NCBI RefSeq assembly: GCF_035830635.1
Contig: NZ_JAYMFI010000013.1
Coordinates: 62,001-126,000 of the forward strand
From: Adlercreutzia shanghongiae
GTDB taxonomy: Bacteria; Actinomycetota; Coriobacteriia; Coriobacteriales; Eggerthellaceae
Length of the DNA: 64,000 nt
Direction: 5' to 3'
A program made the position numbers and the translations under genes. This document shows, piece after piece, positions 1 through 15,000 of the stretch (position 1 is its first letter; each line of letters starts with the position of its first letter). Below the pieces are notes generated by a model. The model did no database searches, had not been told where the DNA came from, and worked only from the letters and a program-made list of their open reading frames with translations.

Positions 1-1
1 G

Positions 2-3000
2 GCCGAGCTGCAGGCGGCGTTCTCTGCCACCAAGGATGCCAACGGCAACTTCGCCCTGGATATGACTAAGGACAAGTTCGCCGCGATGGCCGACTTGTAC
101 CTGGAGCGCATCGAGCTGACCTATAGCGAAGTGGACCCGCACTTCGCCGCCAGCGACAAGCACGTAAATGCCGACAAGAACCGCGATATCGCCATCAAGC
201 TTACGGGCAAGGTGAACCATTGGTACGGTCCGAAGGGCAACAAGTTCTCCGAGGGCACCATTTCCGGGCAGAACGCGCCCGTCGAGTACTCGAAGGTGCG
301 TGCGACCCTCGATATTACCCAGACCGCGCCTTTGGACAACCCGAAGAACCGCAATTACGCCCAGGCCTTCTTCAAGGTGTACTTCCCCGCCATGGCGGTG
401 CGCAGCTATGGCCAGTACGGTCCCGACGAGAAGCTGAAGGAGTACTACAACAGCCACACCTACGGAAGCGGTAGCTGCTCCGATGGCTCCTACACCTTAA
501 CGGCGGTGCCCTACGACCGCGACTTCAAGATGTGGGTGAACCTGTACAACGAGCGCAACGTGTCCACCTTGGACGATGTCGATGTGACGGTGAAGCCGCC
601 CATGGCGTTCGATAACTCGCTCGATCTGGACAACAACGTCACCGGCGACTGGGTGGGCTTCCATACCACGAAGGTTACTATCAATAAGGAACTCTTCGAG
701 GTGTTCAGCCACGGCACCGTGGGTACGATTCGCTTTGTCGGCAAGCCCGAGGGCATCGATACTCGCAACGCAAGCGATATCGTGTGGGAGCTTAAGCCGG
801 ACGCCGCCTACCTCGCCCAGGACCGCACCAAGGTGCCGGCTGCCGAGGCTCTGCCCGATTACTTCGAGGACGCAGACGGCCATCAGTTCACCTTCGATGC
901 CGAGGGTGACTTGGTCGTCACCGAGAAGGACCTGCGCGACCATGGCATCATGAACCTCACCCAGGTCAAGCTCATCAGCTGGCAGGACATGGATGTAGAT
1001 AATTCCAGCAATCGCAATGAGCAGAACATCGTGCTGGAGGGCTTCAGCGATCAGAACTTCGACAGCTTCCGTAATCTGAATGCGTCGTCTCAGAACTTCC
1101 TGCTGAAGCTGCGCGGTCCCAAGGCGAACCCGGCCGACACCACGGACTTGAGCACGCCTTTGGGCATTGCGGTGTCCAAGGGCATGACCGGCACGCCCGT
1201 GACGCGCACCGATATCTCCCAGATTTATATGTCGAAGATGTACTTCGATACCATCAACCGTGCGGGTCTCTACGATTCGAACAACGGCGGCAACACGAAC
1301 CCTGTCAACAACGGCCATCGCTTCCAGCTGAACAACCTGGGCTCGTGGGACAGCTGCCACAGCCGCCACAATTCCAGCTATGCCTCCGATGCCGAGTACA
1401 ACTATGCCCTGGATGTGGGCTACAAGTCCCAGGTTTCGCTGCTGGCCGACTTCCGCCAGGTGAACAATTACTACAACGAGGGCGCCCCCGAGCGCACCTG
1501 CCACTGGGAGCGCAACAACAACGGCATGTCCTACACCGGGCCGCAGACGTTCAACACCGGCATGGTGCTGCACATGACCCAGACCATGCCCAACGGGTAT
1601 TTCGATTCCTACTATCTGAAGATTCACCGTACGGCAGCACCTTACTTCGATAAGATCACGGTCACCTACTCCGACGGCAAGACGCTGGAGGTGACGGGTG
1701 ACGAGATCAAGGAGCTGCTCGCGGGCACAGATGCCGACTCCAAGGAAACCGACCGCTATGTCGATGGGGAGAAATACTTCCGCTTGAATCTTCTGGCCCG
1801 CGACGCTGCCGATGAGCCCGCGGCGTCGTTCGGTGCCGCCGCGCCGCTTTCCGACTCCTATCGCCATCCCTTCGACGACTACGAGAACGTGAATGTGACG
1901 GCGCCGGGCACGCCGAAGTTCACCGTGAAGAAGATCGATTACGTCATCCGCATCAACCAGCATCAGTTCGCCACGGGCGAGAACCGCTACATTTCCGGCG
2001 AGGGCGACTGGACCGATTCCAGCACGCCCGGCGCGGCACTGGGCATGCCCGATTTCGGCACCTGGCATCCCAACGTGGAAAATACCCGCGAGGCCATCAT
2101 CGACCGCATGGCCATTGAGGTGAACGGTCGCATGTACACCGAGACCCCCACGGCCGGTGTGAACATGTATGTTGATACGGCCCTTGAGGTGGGCGGCACC
2201 AACTCCGGCAACAACCGTCCCGGCCACACGGCGCTGGTCCGTTCGGACACCAAGGACAAGCGTGCGGGCAACAACGTGAAGGACAGCAACGGCGCTGCGT
2301 CTCGCACCGATCTTGACGCCGACAAGGGTCGTTACGCTTCCGGCTGGTCCTTCCAGGATTTCCATCGCACCGGCGACTACCATCACCACTACGATGGCGT
2401 GGCCTACATGCGTCATCTGCGCAGCCGCACTAATGTGGTGGCCCGGGTCGATGGCAATTACACCATGGAAGGTATCACCTGGGACGGCAACGACCGAATA
2501 CAGTTGGGCGACAGTGATAACTACTATCACGGCACGACCCATGCTCTGTTCGGCGGCGATGTGAATTTCAACACCTCGTTCTATCGCCATACGATTTATC
2601 GCGGGTTCTACACCGGCGATCAGTCCTACAGCAGCACCTGGGGTTACGACACCTACTGGCCCAACGACTGGGGCTGGAACTACACGGCCTTCAGCGACAA
2701 GGTGGTGCTCGGCGACACCATGCCCTGGTGCCAGCCCGACGAGGATCTGGGCTACTACGGCTTCCTTTCCACGGGCCTGTTTGTGAAGAACGGCGTGCTG
2801 AGCCACCTGAAGAGCTACGACCGCGCCTCCATCACCTTCGTAACGCGCAAGTGGGAGGCCACCGAGGACAAGAACGACGACGGCTTCGCTATCTTCGAGG
2901 AGCAGGTCGCCGATGCACGCACCTTCAAGCTTACCCACGACGGCTTGTATGTGAAGAACGGCACCGCATGGGACAAGCTCGATGGCTACGAGGGCTTGGA

Positions 3001-6000
3001 TTTCCTTACGGCGACGGACACGACGGGCTCGGGCGGCTACATCCAGTTTGAGCGCCCTGATGAGGTGCCCCACAAGCGCATCGAGGAGTACAAGGCCGCC
3101 AACGGCGGCAAGATGGTGACCATCCCGCTGGATACCAACGAGTTCATCGCGTCCTATTCGATGGACTTGGGCCCCTATAACGGCAACGGCGATATCACCT
3201 CCGAATACACGGGCCTCAATGTTGACCGCGACGGCAACGAGACGGTTGTCGATATCCAGCTGCTCGGTCGGCCCTACATTTATAAGGGTCAGAAGCATCC
3301 GCCGTTCAAGAGCACCGCGAAGCACGATGGCTGCGACGCTGTCGGCGATGCGCGCAACCACGTGAGCGCCAAGGCCTATCATTTCAAGGACCTCGATCCG
3401 GCGACGGGCACCTACAAGATCAGCATCAACGATTACACGGCCACCAACCCGGCGGGCGGTTCGGGCGTGCATCAGGGCGCCAACGATTGGCGCAGCTCCT
3501 CTACGGCCAGCGTGACCCATCGCAACCGCGATACCGCCTGGTTCTTGGGCTACCTCATTCCGTTCGAGTACTACTCCTCGCTGACGGTGAATGAGAGCGG
3601 AAGCCAGTATCACGACAAGGGCCATCCCAACGTGGCCGACTACCAGGAAGACAACCTCACGCCCAATATCGTGCGTTACGAGGTGCGCTTCCGCAACAAC
3701 AACGACAAGAGCGAGGGCGTCGACGACGAGAACCGCGCGGCCCATATCAGCCAGGTGCGTCTGAAGACGAGCTGGAACCCGGCGTTTACCTCCGCCAACG
3801 ACGCCGACGCCATTCGCGTGCAGAAAATTTATGTGCCCAAGCAGTTCGTTCCCGTGGGCGGCCATGACCGCGTAGATACCTGGTTCCGTGCCCAGGACTT
3901 CCAGTTCACGGTGCGCACGGTGCGCGATGGCGTGAACGACACGACGGCCACGGTTAAGCTGTCCTGGGAAGATATGGTGCACCTCGGCATTCTGTCGGGT
4001 AAGGTGTCCGGCACAGGCATTTCCGACACCTTCACCGGCGACTGGAACCAGAGTGCGGAGTACCCGGATTGCTACGTCATCGATGTGGAGAAGTACCTCC
4101 GCCTGACCGAGATTAAGCGGGCCAACGCCGGCAAGAGCACCGATGACCTCTTCGGCCTGCTAGGCCTGAACCTCGCGGGCTTCAAGCCGGCCGACGGTCA
4201 GACCGAAGCCGATGCCAAGAAGGCCGTGCTGGACAAGATTCAAGCCGGCATCGTGGGCCACTACACGGCGGTCAGCAAGACGAACACCCTGGGTGGCGAA
4301 TTCGCCAACGATGCCACGGTGAACCTCACCTACGCCGCGCCCTACGTGACGAGCGCCCAGTTCCTGTTCGTCTCGCCTCAGTCGAACCGCGAGAAGCCCG
4401 AGACCATGCTCGACTCCGGTCAGTGGCTCGGTGCCAACTGGAAGCGCGCGGCCGACGAGACCAAGGATAAGACCACCAAGTACAACGAGGACTGGCAGCA
4501 CAACTTCGCCTTTGCCTACGACGGCGTCTATGCCGACCGCGAGGTGACCGACTTCCGCACGGCCACCAAAACGGGCAACGACCCGGCTAGTGGCAACTGG
4601 AACTACTGGTCTACGCCCACTTTCGATAAGCAGGGCAACGGGTTTGACGGCATGGCCATGTACGAGAACCTCACGGTTTCCGATGTGCAGACCCGCGACC
4701 CGAACAAGAACACCCTCGAGCGCCATGAAGATAACGAGCGCGGTTACGACTTGTCCCATCGCCTGGGTGCGCTGACCACCGATATGCAGCGCGGCAAGAA
4801 GGTGATGCTGAACGGCACTGAGAAAACCGTATTTGCCTACGACGCCGATAGCACCTCGGTCGGCTCGCCGTGGTCCTATGCGCCCGATGCCACCACCGGC
4901 ACCAACGGCCACAACATCCCCAATGGCGACTTGTATGCGGGCGACTACGTGGAGTACCGTCTGTATGTGGGCTCTGGGGTGCCTGCGGGCCAGGGCACCG
5001 ACGGCAAGGTGCTTACCGATCTTACCTATGACTCTCGCACAGGAGACTTCCTCGAGCTTGATCCCTTGCCGCTCGAGCACGTTGATGCCCGCTTCGAGGT
5101 GGGCGCCGGCCAGCGCATCGTTGGCTGGGAAGTGGAGAAGTACTTCGATACCGCGAAGAACCAGTGGGTCGAAAACAACACGGCGTCCCACGGCACGGGC
5201 GCGGTGCAGCCGGTGACGGCGCGGCTCACCAACGCCGACGGCACGGTGAGCAAGGCGGTGGACCCGCAGGTCGACCTCTCCCAGATTAATGGCGCTGAGC
5301 AGTACGACGACAATCGCAACCTCGTGTTCTCCATCGGCAAGTCCTACACAGCGACGAAGAACAACGCCGAAGCTACGAGCCAGATTGATCCGGGCCGTGG
5401 CGTGTGGATTCGCGTCATCACCCAGATGACCGACGAGCGCGAAACCGACGAGGACTACAACGATACGGCCAATCAGTCCGATCGTGCCGACAACCCCAGC
5501 TACCAGGGCCAGTCTGCTACAGCCAATTTCTATGCCGTGGCAGCGCCTCTGCATGGCTTTACCCAGTACCGCGTGTACAACAACACGGCCGGCAGCGAGG
5601 GCGGCAACAACAAGGCTACGACGGACTTCGCGTCCGATGCGAACGAACTCGGCACCATCGCCGGCGCCCATTCCACGGGTTCGGGCGTCTCGGACAACTG
5701 CGTTGCCAATGCCGCTACCAAGCTGTGGTACAGCTTCATCACTAAGGCCGACGAGCGCACGGTACGCTTCGATAATCGCAATCAGCTGGCGGCCCACGAC
5801 CACTCCGATGTGGTGTTCCACAACCACGTGAAGGAGAAGTCGGGCACCGACCCCGATGTGAATCGCATCGCCATCACACCCGAGTACTACGACTGGGAGA
5901 CGGGCAAGCTTGAGCCCAAGTCGGCCTCTGGCCAGCCGGCCAACGCTGACGGCAACCGTATGCGCCTGCGGGTGACCAACATCCGCAATACCACCTGGCA

Positions 6001-9000
6001 TGAGTCCACCGTGACGGTGACCGTGTCCTTCATGCGCTCCGTGCGCGGTCTGGGGGTTGTGCAGGGCGCCTACAACGATGGCACCCAGGGCTTCGACGCC
6101 GACGGCAATCCGGCGGGCGAGCGCTACTTCGAACTGACCCGCAAGCCCACCTACACGGCCAATGAGGCACTTGACGAGCTCGGCTACCCGAGCGCCGATA
6201 TCACCAAGCTTGCTGGGTGGAACGACACCACTCCGGCGGCGCGCTTGGGCCTGACCAACGCCTCGTCTGAGGCCGACCGCAGCCATGCGCTGCTGCCGGC
6301 TTCGGTCAACCTGACCGGCGACGGTGTGGACACCGCGGCGGCCGACCGCCGTCCGGCGGTGAAGATCGAGTACTACGTGCCCGATTGGAACAAGTCCTCC
6401 GTGCCGGCTACCACCACCCTTGAAGAGCGCGAGACGGTAACGCCCGACGATGGCACGACGCCGTCGACGCCTACGGCCACCGGCGCCTGGGTGAGCTACG
6501 AAGAGCTTAAGGCCCGCTACACCGTGAACGACCCCACTGTCCCGGGCAGCGGCGCGGCGCTCACGCCCGAGAAGCACACCGCCAACGGCAATGTGTTCCG
6601 CGACGTGACGGGCGTGCGCTGGACCTACTACGATGTGCCGGCCGTGGCCACAGGAGACGTGGCCTTCCCCCTCGATGACGTATCGCTGCTCGGCGTGGCC
6701 CGTTATGAGGACACCCGTCTCGATTCCACGGCGGTGAACCACCTCGCCGGCGAGCAGGAGAACCTCTGGTCTCCCTACAGCCAGGTGGACGTGGCCTTCA
6801 CCCATACCGATCAGCAGAAGACGACCCTCGATTTCGTGGATGTGGCGAAGAGCACCACGGCCACCCCGGTGCTGAAGGACAACGCGCCGGTGACCCACGG
6901 CACGCTGCTCACCAAGCAGGACGAGGGCAAGCGCAAGGTCACCACGGTGTGGCGCCGTACGCCTGTCATGCGGTTCCAGAACCAGGTGTTCCAGTCCCAG
7001 AGCGAGGCTGAGGCCAAGTACAACGCCGACGCCAACCAGAAGACCGGCTACGTGGCCGGCGAGCAGCTCTGGTACAAGAACACGCTGATCAACGTCCCCA
7101 AGACCACCAACGATGGCATCACCACCCTGGAAGGCGAGCTGTACAACCCCGTCTTCTACGAGATGATTCCCACCGAGTACCTGAAGGCCGACGGCGACGC
7201 CAAAATCACCGCCCAGTGGCTGGCCAACCATGTGAAAGTGAGCTGGTACGAGAACTTCTACAACGTGGGCACTGGAAAAGTGGAACACCCCGACAAGGAC
7301 GTGTACGCCCAGCGCACCAACGGTATGAAGCTTATCGTGGTGCCCGTGGCCGACTACACGCTGCCCGATTACGGCGGCGCCATGATCTACAACAACTATA
7401 CTGCCACCCGCGGCAATGGCCAGAACACGAGCAACGTGACGACGCGCGGCGGCCACGGCAACTACTTCTCCCCGCTGAACCCCACGGCGGCCGGCACGAG
7501 CCAGACCACGTCCTTCACGCTGTTCAAGATCGCCTGGATTCCCCTGGATGAGGCGCTGCCCAAGGACGCGGCCGAGCCTGCCGACGGGCGCTATCGCACG
7601 CTGGTGGCCGACGGCACCCGGGGCGGCTCGGTGGTGGATGCGCCGCTGCAGTACGACCGTCCTGTGGATACGGTCATGCCGAACGCCACCCGCATGGAGG
7701 TGGGCGACCGCATTGAGCTGAGCTTCGACATCTACGCGTCGGTGGACAACCTGCCCCAGGTGTACCAGCGCCACGGCATCACGGGCGACCGCCTGAACGC
7801 CGAAGGCACCACGACCGGCCTTGAACCGGCCTACTTCCCCCGCGTGGGAGAGTACTACTACGCCGATTACGCAAGCTGGTACGACAACTGGTCGGGCCGT
7901 ATCAACCCGCTCAACGGGACTCAGGGACCCATGGATACCTGGGAAGGCTACTACTTCAACACATCCAACATCCTCATGGACATGGACTTCCTCATGCTGG
8001 ACTCGGCCTTCTCGGGCGACAAGCCGGAGCAGACCGACACCTGGGAGATGTTCGATGGCTCCTGGACCTACATCCCCGGCGAGCAGATCTCCTACGGCCA
8101 TTACGGCTCGGGCTGGGATGTGAACAACTGGGGCAACAACGGCATGGGTTGCTACGCCTATCCCTACGACGACCATTCCGGCGGTGTGAACTATCACTCG
8201 AACATCCAAAGCTCGGTGGGCTCCGATGCCACGTCCATCGGGTACTTCCTCGACAGCGACATAAAGACCTCCAACAACAAGCAGCCCATCCGCTACACGC
8301 CGCGCCCGCAGGCGGGCACGAAGGAGTCGGTGGAGTTCCAGCTGCCCGGCGACACCCACTATGTATGGTGGTACGACGGCGACGACACGGCCAACGTGGG
8401 CGCCGGCAACCGTGCGTGGGAGAACAGCTACTACGGCAACGGAGCTCCGTCGCTGACCAACCGCAACCGCTATGTGCGCGACTGGTACGCCTACGTGGTG
8501 AAGCCGCGTGTGAACGCCACGCCGGATGACGCCCGTTGGGAATCGAAAACGCCGCTTGTGTGGTCCGAGACCCGCCTGCATATGCAGAAGGCGTGGCTGG
8601 CCACCTCGAGCCGCTTCATCTCGGCGGCGACGGCTACCGAGGGTTCCGGTGTTTCCAACTACGAGGCCCAGCGCTTCTACAACAGCGAGGACAGCCATGC
8701 CGGTTGGAAGGTGGGCTCCTACGACTATTCCGGCCAGCACTACCGCGACCATCGCGGTGTCATGGTCGGCCAGTACACCACCGCGCTGGAGTACAACCAA
8801 GACTTCATCAGCGAGCTTGTGGCCTACAACTACGGCGACCGCAACCTCGATGGCGTGGAGTTCACCTACGTGATGCCCCGTGGCGTGGAGCCCAAGATCG
8901 GCGGCGTGGTGAAGCCGGCCGATGATGACGATGATCTGGACGACAACGTGGTGAACTACTACGGCAAGGTGGTCATGCAGGTGAACGCCGAGGGCTTGGA

Positions 9001-12000
9001 GGCCCCCATCATCGTTGACGTGGTCAGTGTCACCGGCGATGTCGTTCTTGAGAACTTTGCCCTTACCCCCAACACGCCGGTGGTGCTCGGCGGTATGCAG
9101 AAGGCCACCGAGGAAGGTGGCGAAGACACTCCCTACACCTTCCCCGAGGGCGACTACTGGATCGTTATCAAAGAGGTGGGCGAGACTCCCGAGGGCCTTC
9201 CCTTCGCGAAGGGCGACTACAGCTACACCGTTCTTCTGACCGATGAGGACGGCAAACGCGTCAGCGAGAGCCGCCCGACGCCCTACAAGCCCCTGGCCTT
9301 CCACGTCACCTCCCACGATGGCATGGTGGCGGCCAACCCGAGCGAGACCGGCGAGGGCGACAACAAGGTGTCCACGGGCATTTCGGCTTCGGTAGACGAC
9401 GCGCTTCTCCCCGAGAAGAAGAAGATTTACGCCGAGGATGACGGCACGAGCACCGGCACGCTTGTGCCAGTGAAGCTCACTCGCTACAACGGACTGGTCA
9501 TTAACGGCGAGACCCCCGATGGCGATACGGTCATCACCATCAACGGCAAGAACTACCTGAAAGACGCCAACGGCAAGTACGTCAAGTGCGAGGACACCGG
9601 CCGTTTCGTGGAAATCGCCGTGTACGATGCCACCGTTCCCTCGCAGGTGAACGCCGAGCTTTCACTTGACCGCATCGAGCTTACGAGCGATGTTACCGTG
9701 CAGATCAACGCCGAGGGCGCCAGCCCCGATGCGCCGGCCACGATGCAGATCGTTGCCATGGTGCCGCGCGAGGTTGAGCGCGAGGTTGAGAAGCAGAAGC
9801 TCGATGCTAAGGGCGAGCCGATGGTCGATGCTGCGGGCAAGCCGATCATGGAGACCACGACGGTGACCGAGACTGTCTACGACGAGGGTGCGCCTGTCGA
9901 GGGCTTCGATAACATCTCGGTGGTGGCCAACGAGCCGGTGAAAATCGCCTCGTTGCCCCGCGGCCACTACGGCGTGAAGATTATCGCCTCTCCCCAGATG
10001 CCCAGCGAGCTGGGCGGCGGCCTGAGCTACTCCTATCCCATCGAGGCGACCCACTTCTACGTGGTCGGCCTGGGTGCCGATATCGAGATTCCCGCCTATG
10101 AGCTGGAGCATATCTGGGATGTGAGCACGCTGTCGCTGACCGTGGAGGCCTACGGTGCCGATACGCCGGCTGAGGTTATCATCCGCAACGAGAACGGCGA
10201 CATCGTTGACCCGAAAACGGGTGCGGCCGTGCTGCCCGGCGAGGACGGCAAGCCGGTTGATGACGCGCCCTATCGCATCGCGGTGAACAAGGACGTCAGG
10301 ACCGATCTTGCGAAGCTCGCGAAGGGCATCTACTACGTCACCATGGTCAAGGCGCCCACTATGGGCTACGACTACACAGTGAAGGAAGCGGAAGTCGTCG
10401 ACGGTGTGCCCACGGGCAATGAGATTGATGTGCTCAAGCACGGCAAGTGGGATTTCATCGCCCCGACTGGCTCGGTGACGGTGGAGGCTGACGGCCACGG
10501 GAGCGCCATGGACATCACCATGACCTGCACCTTGGGCGATGCCCCGGCGGTTACGGCCGGTCAGTCCGCCGTGCGCCTCGATATCAAGGCGCCCGGAGCC
10601 CCGGAGAAGGCCATCTTCAAGTACAACCTCTGCCAGGTTGTCACCACCGGCGAGGGCGAGGCTGCGACAGAGACCGAGGTGGAAATCGACCAGCGCCTGG
10701 AGGTGTTCGCCAACCGCCCGGTCTTCCTGAAGAGCCTGGCTCCCGGCACCTATCGCCTGACGCTTGTGGAGTCGCCCAAGCTGGCCGATGGCACCACCTT
10801 CGCCTTGCCGGAGCGGCCCGTCGATTTCGTGGTTGAAGCCGGCGGTGCCCATGTTGATTTGGCGGTGCCGGTGGAAGTGGGCAAGAACCCCAGCCGGGTC
10901 ACGGTGCGCGTGAAGGCCAACGACCTTGTTATCCCCGCTGGAGGCACCTTTACGTTCCGCCTGGTGGACGAGGCGGGCGATCCGGTTCAGATTACCGATG
11001 AGAACAACGAGCTAGTTGACAGCCGTACCGTGTCGGCCACGGCCGATACGACCCTCGGCACGCTTCCCGCCGGTGGTTACAAGCTTATTGTTATGAGCCA
11101 GAGCTGGGCAGAGAAGCCCTATCTGCACGATGCCAGCTTCACCGTTGACGGTACGGGCGGCCCGGCCATTGCCGAGGTGTCGGCCAGTGTGACGGAGCCC
11201 GAGCGCACCGAGGCGGTGGCAGCGGCCGCCTTCTCGCTGCTCGCCACCGAGCTGTTCGCCGAGGCGGAGCACACGATTGCCCAGGCCACGGGCCTGCCGG
11301 TGAACCTGACCGCCGCCAAAGACGAGGCGCCGACGGCTACGACGGCGCAGCCCGCGACGGTGACGGGAGCGGGGGCCGAGCAGCTGCTCGCCAGCGCCCA
11401 GGGCACCGTCAGCGAGGAGAGCGCGCTGACCGATCCGTTCACCGAGACCACCCTGGCCAACGCTGCCGTTGAGGCTCAGGTGGCCGCGGGCGAGGTGACG
11501 GTTGCCCCCACGGCGCTGTCGCTGTCGGATTACACGGCAAAGCTCGCGACCACCTCCACGGCGCCGACGGCAACCACGCCGGTGCCCGTGCCGGTGCCGA
11601 CCTCGACTCCGACGGCCAACGGCGAGTACTTCAGCGACGAGGAGCAGGCCGCCATCGAGACGGCGCTCTCCGGCATGACAGTGCAGACGGCCGCCGTAAC
11701 GCCGACGGTCTCTGCAGACGAGCCCGCCTCCGACGGGCCCGCTGACAACGGCATCGCCTTCTTCAGCGCTGAAGGTGCAGAGGGCGTTGACCCTTCCGAG
11801 GGCGCCATTAACACCAACGATTTGGCCGACCTCTCGGGACGCATCAAGGCTCAGGTGTACCTGCTGAAGGACAGGAATGATCCCAACAATAAGGATAAGG
11901 CGAACTTCGCCACGACTATCGGCGGCAACTACTCCCAAGATCCTTACACCAATGCCCAGTGGGTCGACATCTCCGATCTCATGGAAATTGAGGTCGTGCA

Positions 12001-15000
12001 GACTCCCACGAGCGAGTTTGCGGGCTACTACGCTCCCAGCTCTATTCAGGACCCGTATCTGGCCAACGGCAGCAACCCCGCGGCCGGTATCGCGGCCACG
12101 GCCGACGCCTCGAACAGCACGTACACGGCCGTGCGCGCCGAGGGCACCACGAACCAGTCCATCAGCTATCGCGACAGCTCCCAGCCTTGGGTGCTGAAGG
12201 TGAAGGTGAAGCAGGATCTGGCCAAGTGGTTCGGCCGCACCATTGATATGCACAGCTACGACGCGGCCGATCCCGATTACATCCGCAACTGGGGTGAATA
12301 CGCCAAATATGCCGAGGGTCTTAAGGCCATCCTTGAGGGCAAGGCCGGCGGCTATCAGATTAAGGTGAACATTCCCTCCCATGTGTTCGGCAACAACGAG
12401 AGCGAGCGCTGGTACGACCGCGTGCTCACCCGCCCGTGGGACGACCCGACCAAGGTCGTGGGTCAGAACAAGGCCGAGGGCGAGGAGCCGAGCCGCTCAA
12501 GTGCCTACTACCAGGTGTACGACTACGACCACTTCGAGGGCACCGCTCGCGATCGCCGTACCCATATCCAGCCCTTCGGCATGGATTACAAGTACACCAT
12601 CCGTCGCTGGTACCGTAATCAGGACAGCGGCGGCGGCAACGAGGACGAGCTGGCCGGCTCTCCCAACATGCCCGCGGTTAACGGCTGGACGATTCAGAAC
12701 AATACGGTGCGCACCACCACCGTCGACGACACCAACACGATCGCCGACCCCATGGGCGTGCTCGCTGCCAACGAATTGCCCGCATCGGCGACGACCGAGA
12801 ACGGCGTGGATGAGAGGCAGTACTTCTGGAAGAAGGCCTACAAGGGCGAGGGCTCTACCGGACCGGTGCTCTACGCCCAGACCGGCACGAGCGCCGTCAT
12901 GCGCAAGCCGGTGGTCCGCGTGTGGAACTCCATCAGCCTGCCCGATGTTCTGTCCGGCACCCAAGAGACGGGCACCGTTACCGATGGCGTGGGCGCCACC
13001 TCGGCCAACTACTATATGGAGGCCGAGACCGACACCCGTCAGGTGAACGTGCATGTAGAGAACCGCTTCTGGTGGGATTCGCTGTGCCGCAACTATGGCT
13101 ACATCAACAGCGGCGGCGGCGTGAACGACTGGTCCATCAACGAGAACCGTTGGCACACCTATTCCCGCGAGGGCGGCCAGATGGGCGACTTGGTGCTGCC
13201 GGTGGTGACTGTCGTGCTGCCCTTCGGCATCACCCCGGTGCATCGCGAGACCCGCAAGCCCTACGGCCAGTGGCCCGGCGTCACCCAGCCGTTCCTCTAC
13301 GAGGACTGGGACATCGCCCAGTCGGCCAACGCGAACTGGAACTACCAAGACCCGGTGAACCAGAACGAGAGCGCCCAGTGGCTCAAGGACAACTTCGTCG
13401 CGACGGTTACCTACGAGAAGGTGGAGGCCGATGCCACCCAGTACCCGGCCGACGATATCAACGACGATAACTACCGCTTCGTGGTGCGCTTCCTGCCCAA
13501 GGGCGACGATTTGAACCACGATCCTTCCACCGAGCAGCGCATCCGCTCGCATGAGATGGATACCTTCAAGTTCTCCATCGCCATGAACGAGGAGCCGGAA
13601 TGGGAGGAGCTGCCGGCTCACAAGGAGGCCTCGCGCACCACCGAATCCATTCGCACCTACGTGACGAGTGCCATGACGGGCTACAAGGGCCTGGTAGACA
13701 ACGACATCGCCGGCAATCCCTATACGGTGGGGGCGCCGTCCCAGTTCCGCGCCTCCGGTGACGCCATCGGTCGCGATACGCGCCTCGATGCCGTCTCAGC
13801 GTCCTACTTCACCCGTTGGGGCGATTACGGCGACTACAACACCAACAGCTCGAACCATCGCTACAACACCACCAACGCCCTGGGCACGGCGCTCTACACC
13901 GATGCTCACGGCTGGGATGCCTACCGCTATCAGTGGGAGTACGACAACGTCTTCGACGGTTCCTACACTTATTCCCACAACTGCTATATCGATGGCTACG
14001 GCAACTGGGTTCATAGAACCCATTACTGGAATGCGGTTACCATGGTCCGCCGTTTGCCGCACAACTACTACAACGCTGGCACCCAGACCAACGACCAGGT
14101 GCAGTACAGCCACCTGACAGGCTACTTCGGCACCTATACCGAGAAGGACGGCTCCCAGCGTCCGGGCGGTCCGCTCATTGCGCTGACCGGCAACGCCGGC
14201 AATGAGGGCATGAACGTCTCGGAGTACAACTTCCGCACCCAGTACGGTCTTTCCAAGGCGACCACCAACAACCTGAACAACAACTACGTCGACGCTGACG
14301 GCACCCTGACGGACGACAGCACGAACTCCAGTGCCACCCGCACTGAGGCCTTTGCTACGCGCAAGGACGACAAGTATGCCGAGCACGTGGACCGCGGCGC
14401 CTTCGCTGCCAGCAAGATTCGCCTGAAGACCCCGACGCTCGGTTCCGCCTACAAGATTGAGAACATACCGACGACTAAGCCGGTGGACGATGAGAACCTC
14501 ACCGAGGAGCAGCAGGCCATTGCTGCCGGCGACCTGGGCAAGGACGAGACGCTTCCTCTGCCCGGTGCGGCCAACGGCGCGCTTCTCACCAGCAACCAGG
14601 CCAAGTCGAAGGCCGGCACCTACGAATACGATGACGAGATGTGGTTCTCGGCCACCTTCAGCAATTCCGTCATCGCCAACAAGAACGCCTCGGGCCAGCA
14701 GGGTAAGGAGGGCGCGCTGCAGCATGCCAAGCTCGTGTTCTCCGTGTACCTGCCCGAGCAGGTGACCTTCTACGACCAGAAGAAGCTCATGAATTTGGGC
14801 GAGGTGGTCACCCCGGCCGACTTCGAGAAGCTGTTCTGCGATTACACCGACAACGATTACTCCTTCTATGTGGAGCACACCTACCGCGATCGCCACTCCG
14901 ATACGGGCGTGGTGAAGGACCCGGTCACGGGCTCGTCGGTGTATCCCAAGCGCGAGAACCAGCAGAAGAAGTACGAGCGCTTGACGCCCAAGCAGCTCAT

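Noticed and set aside
497..3982. Very long minus-strand open frame (1,161 codons) opposite the giant gene
   Set aside because: It is a shadow of GC-rich codon use. The translation is His/Val/Gly/Arg-rich without family motifs, and similar antisense frames occur at 4160-9316, 13796-18472 and 21797-28387.
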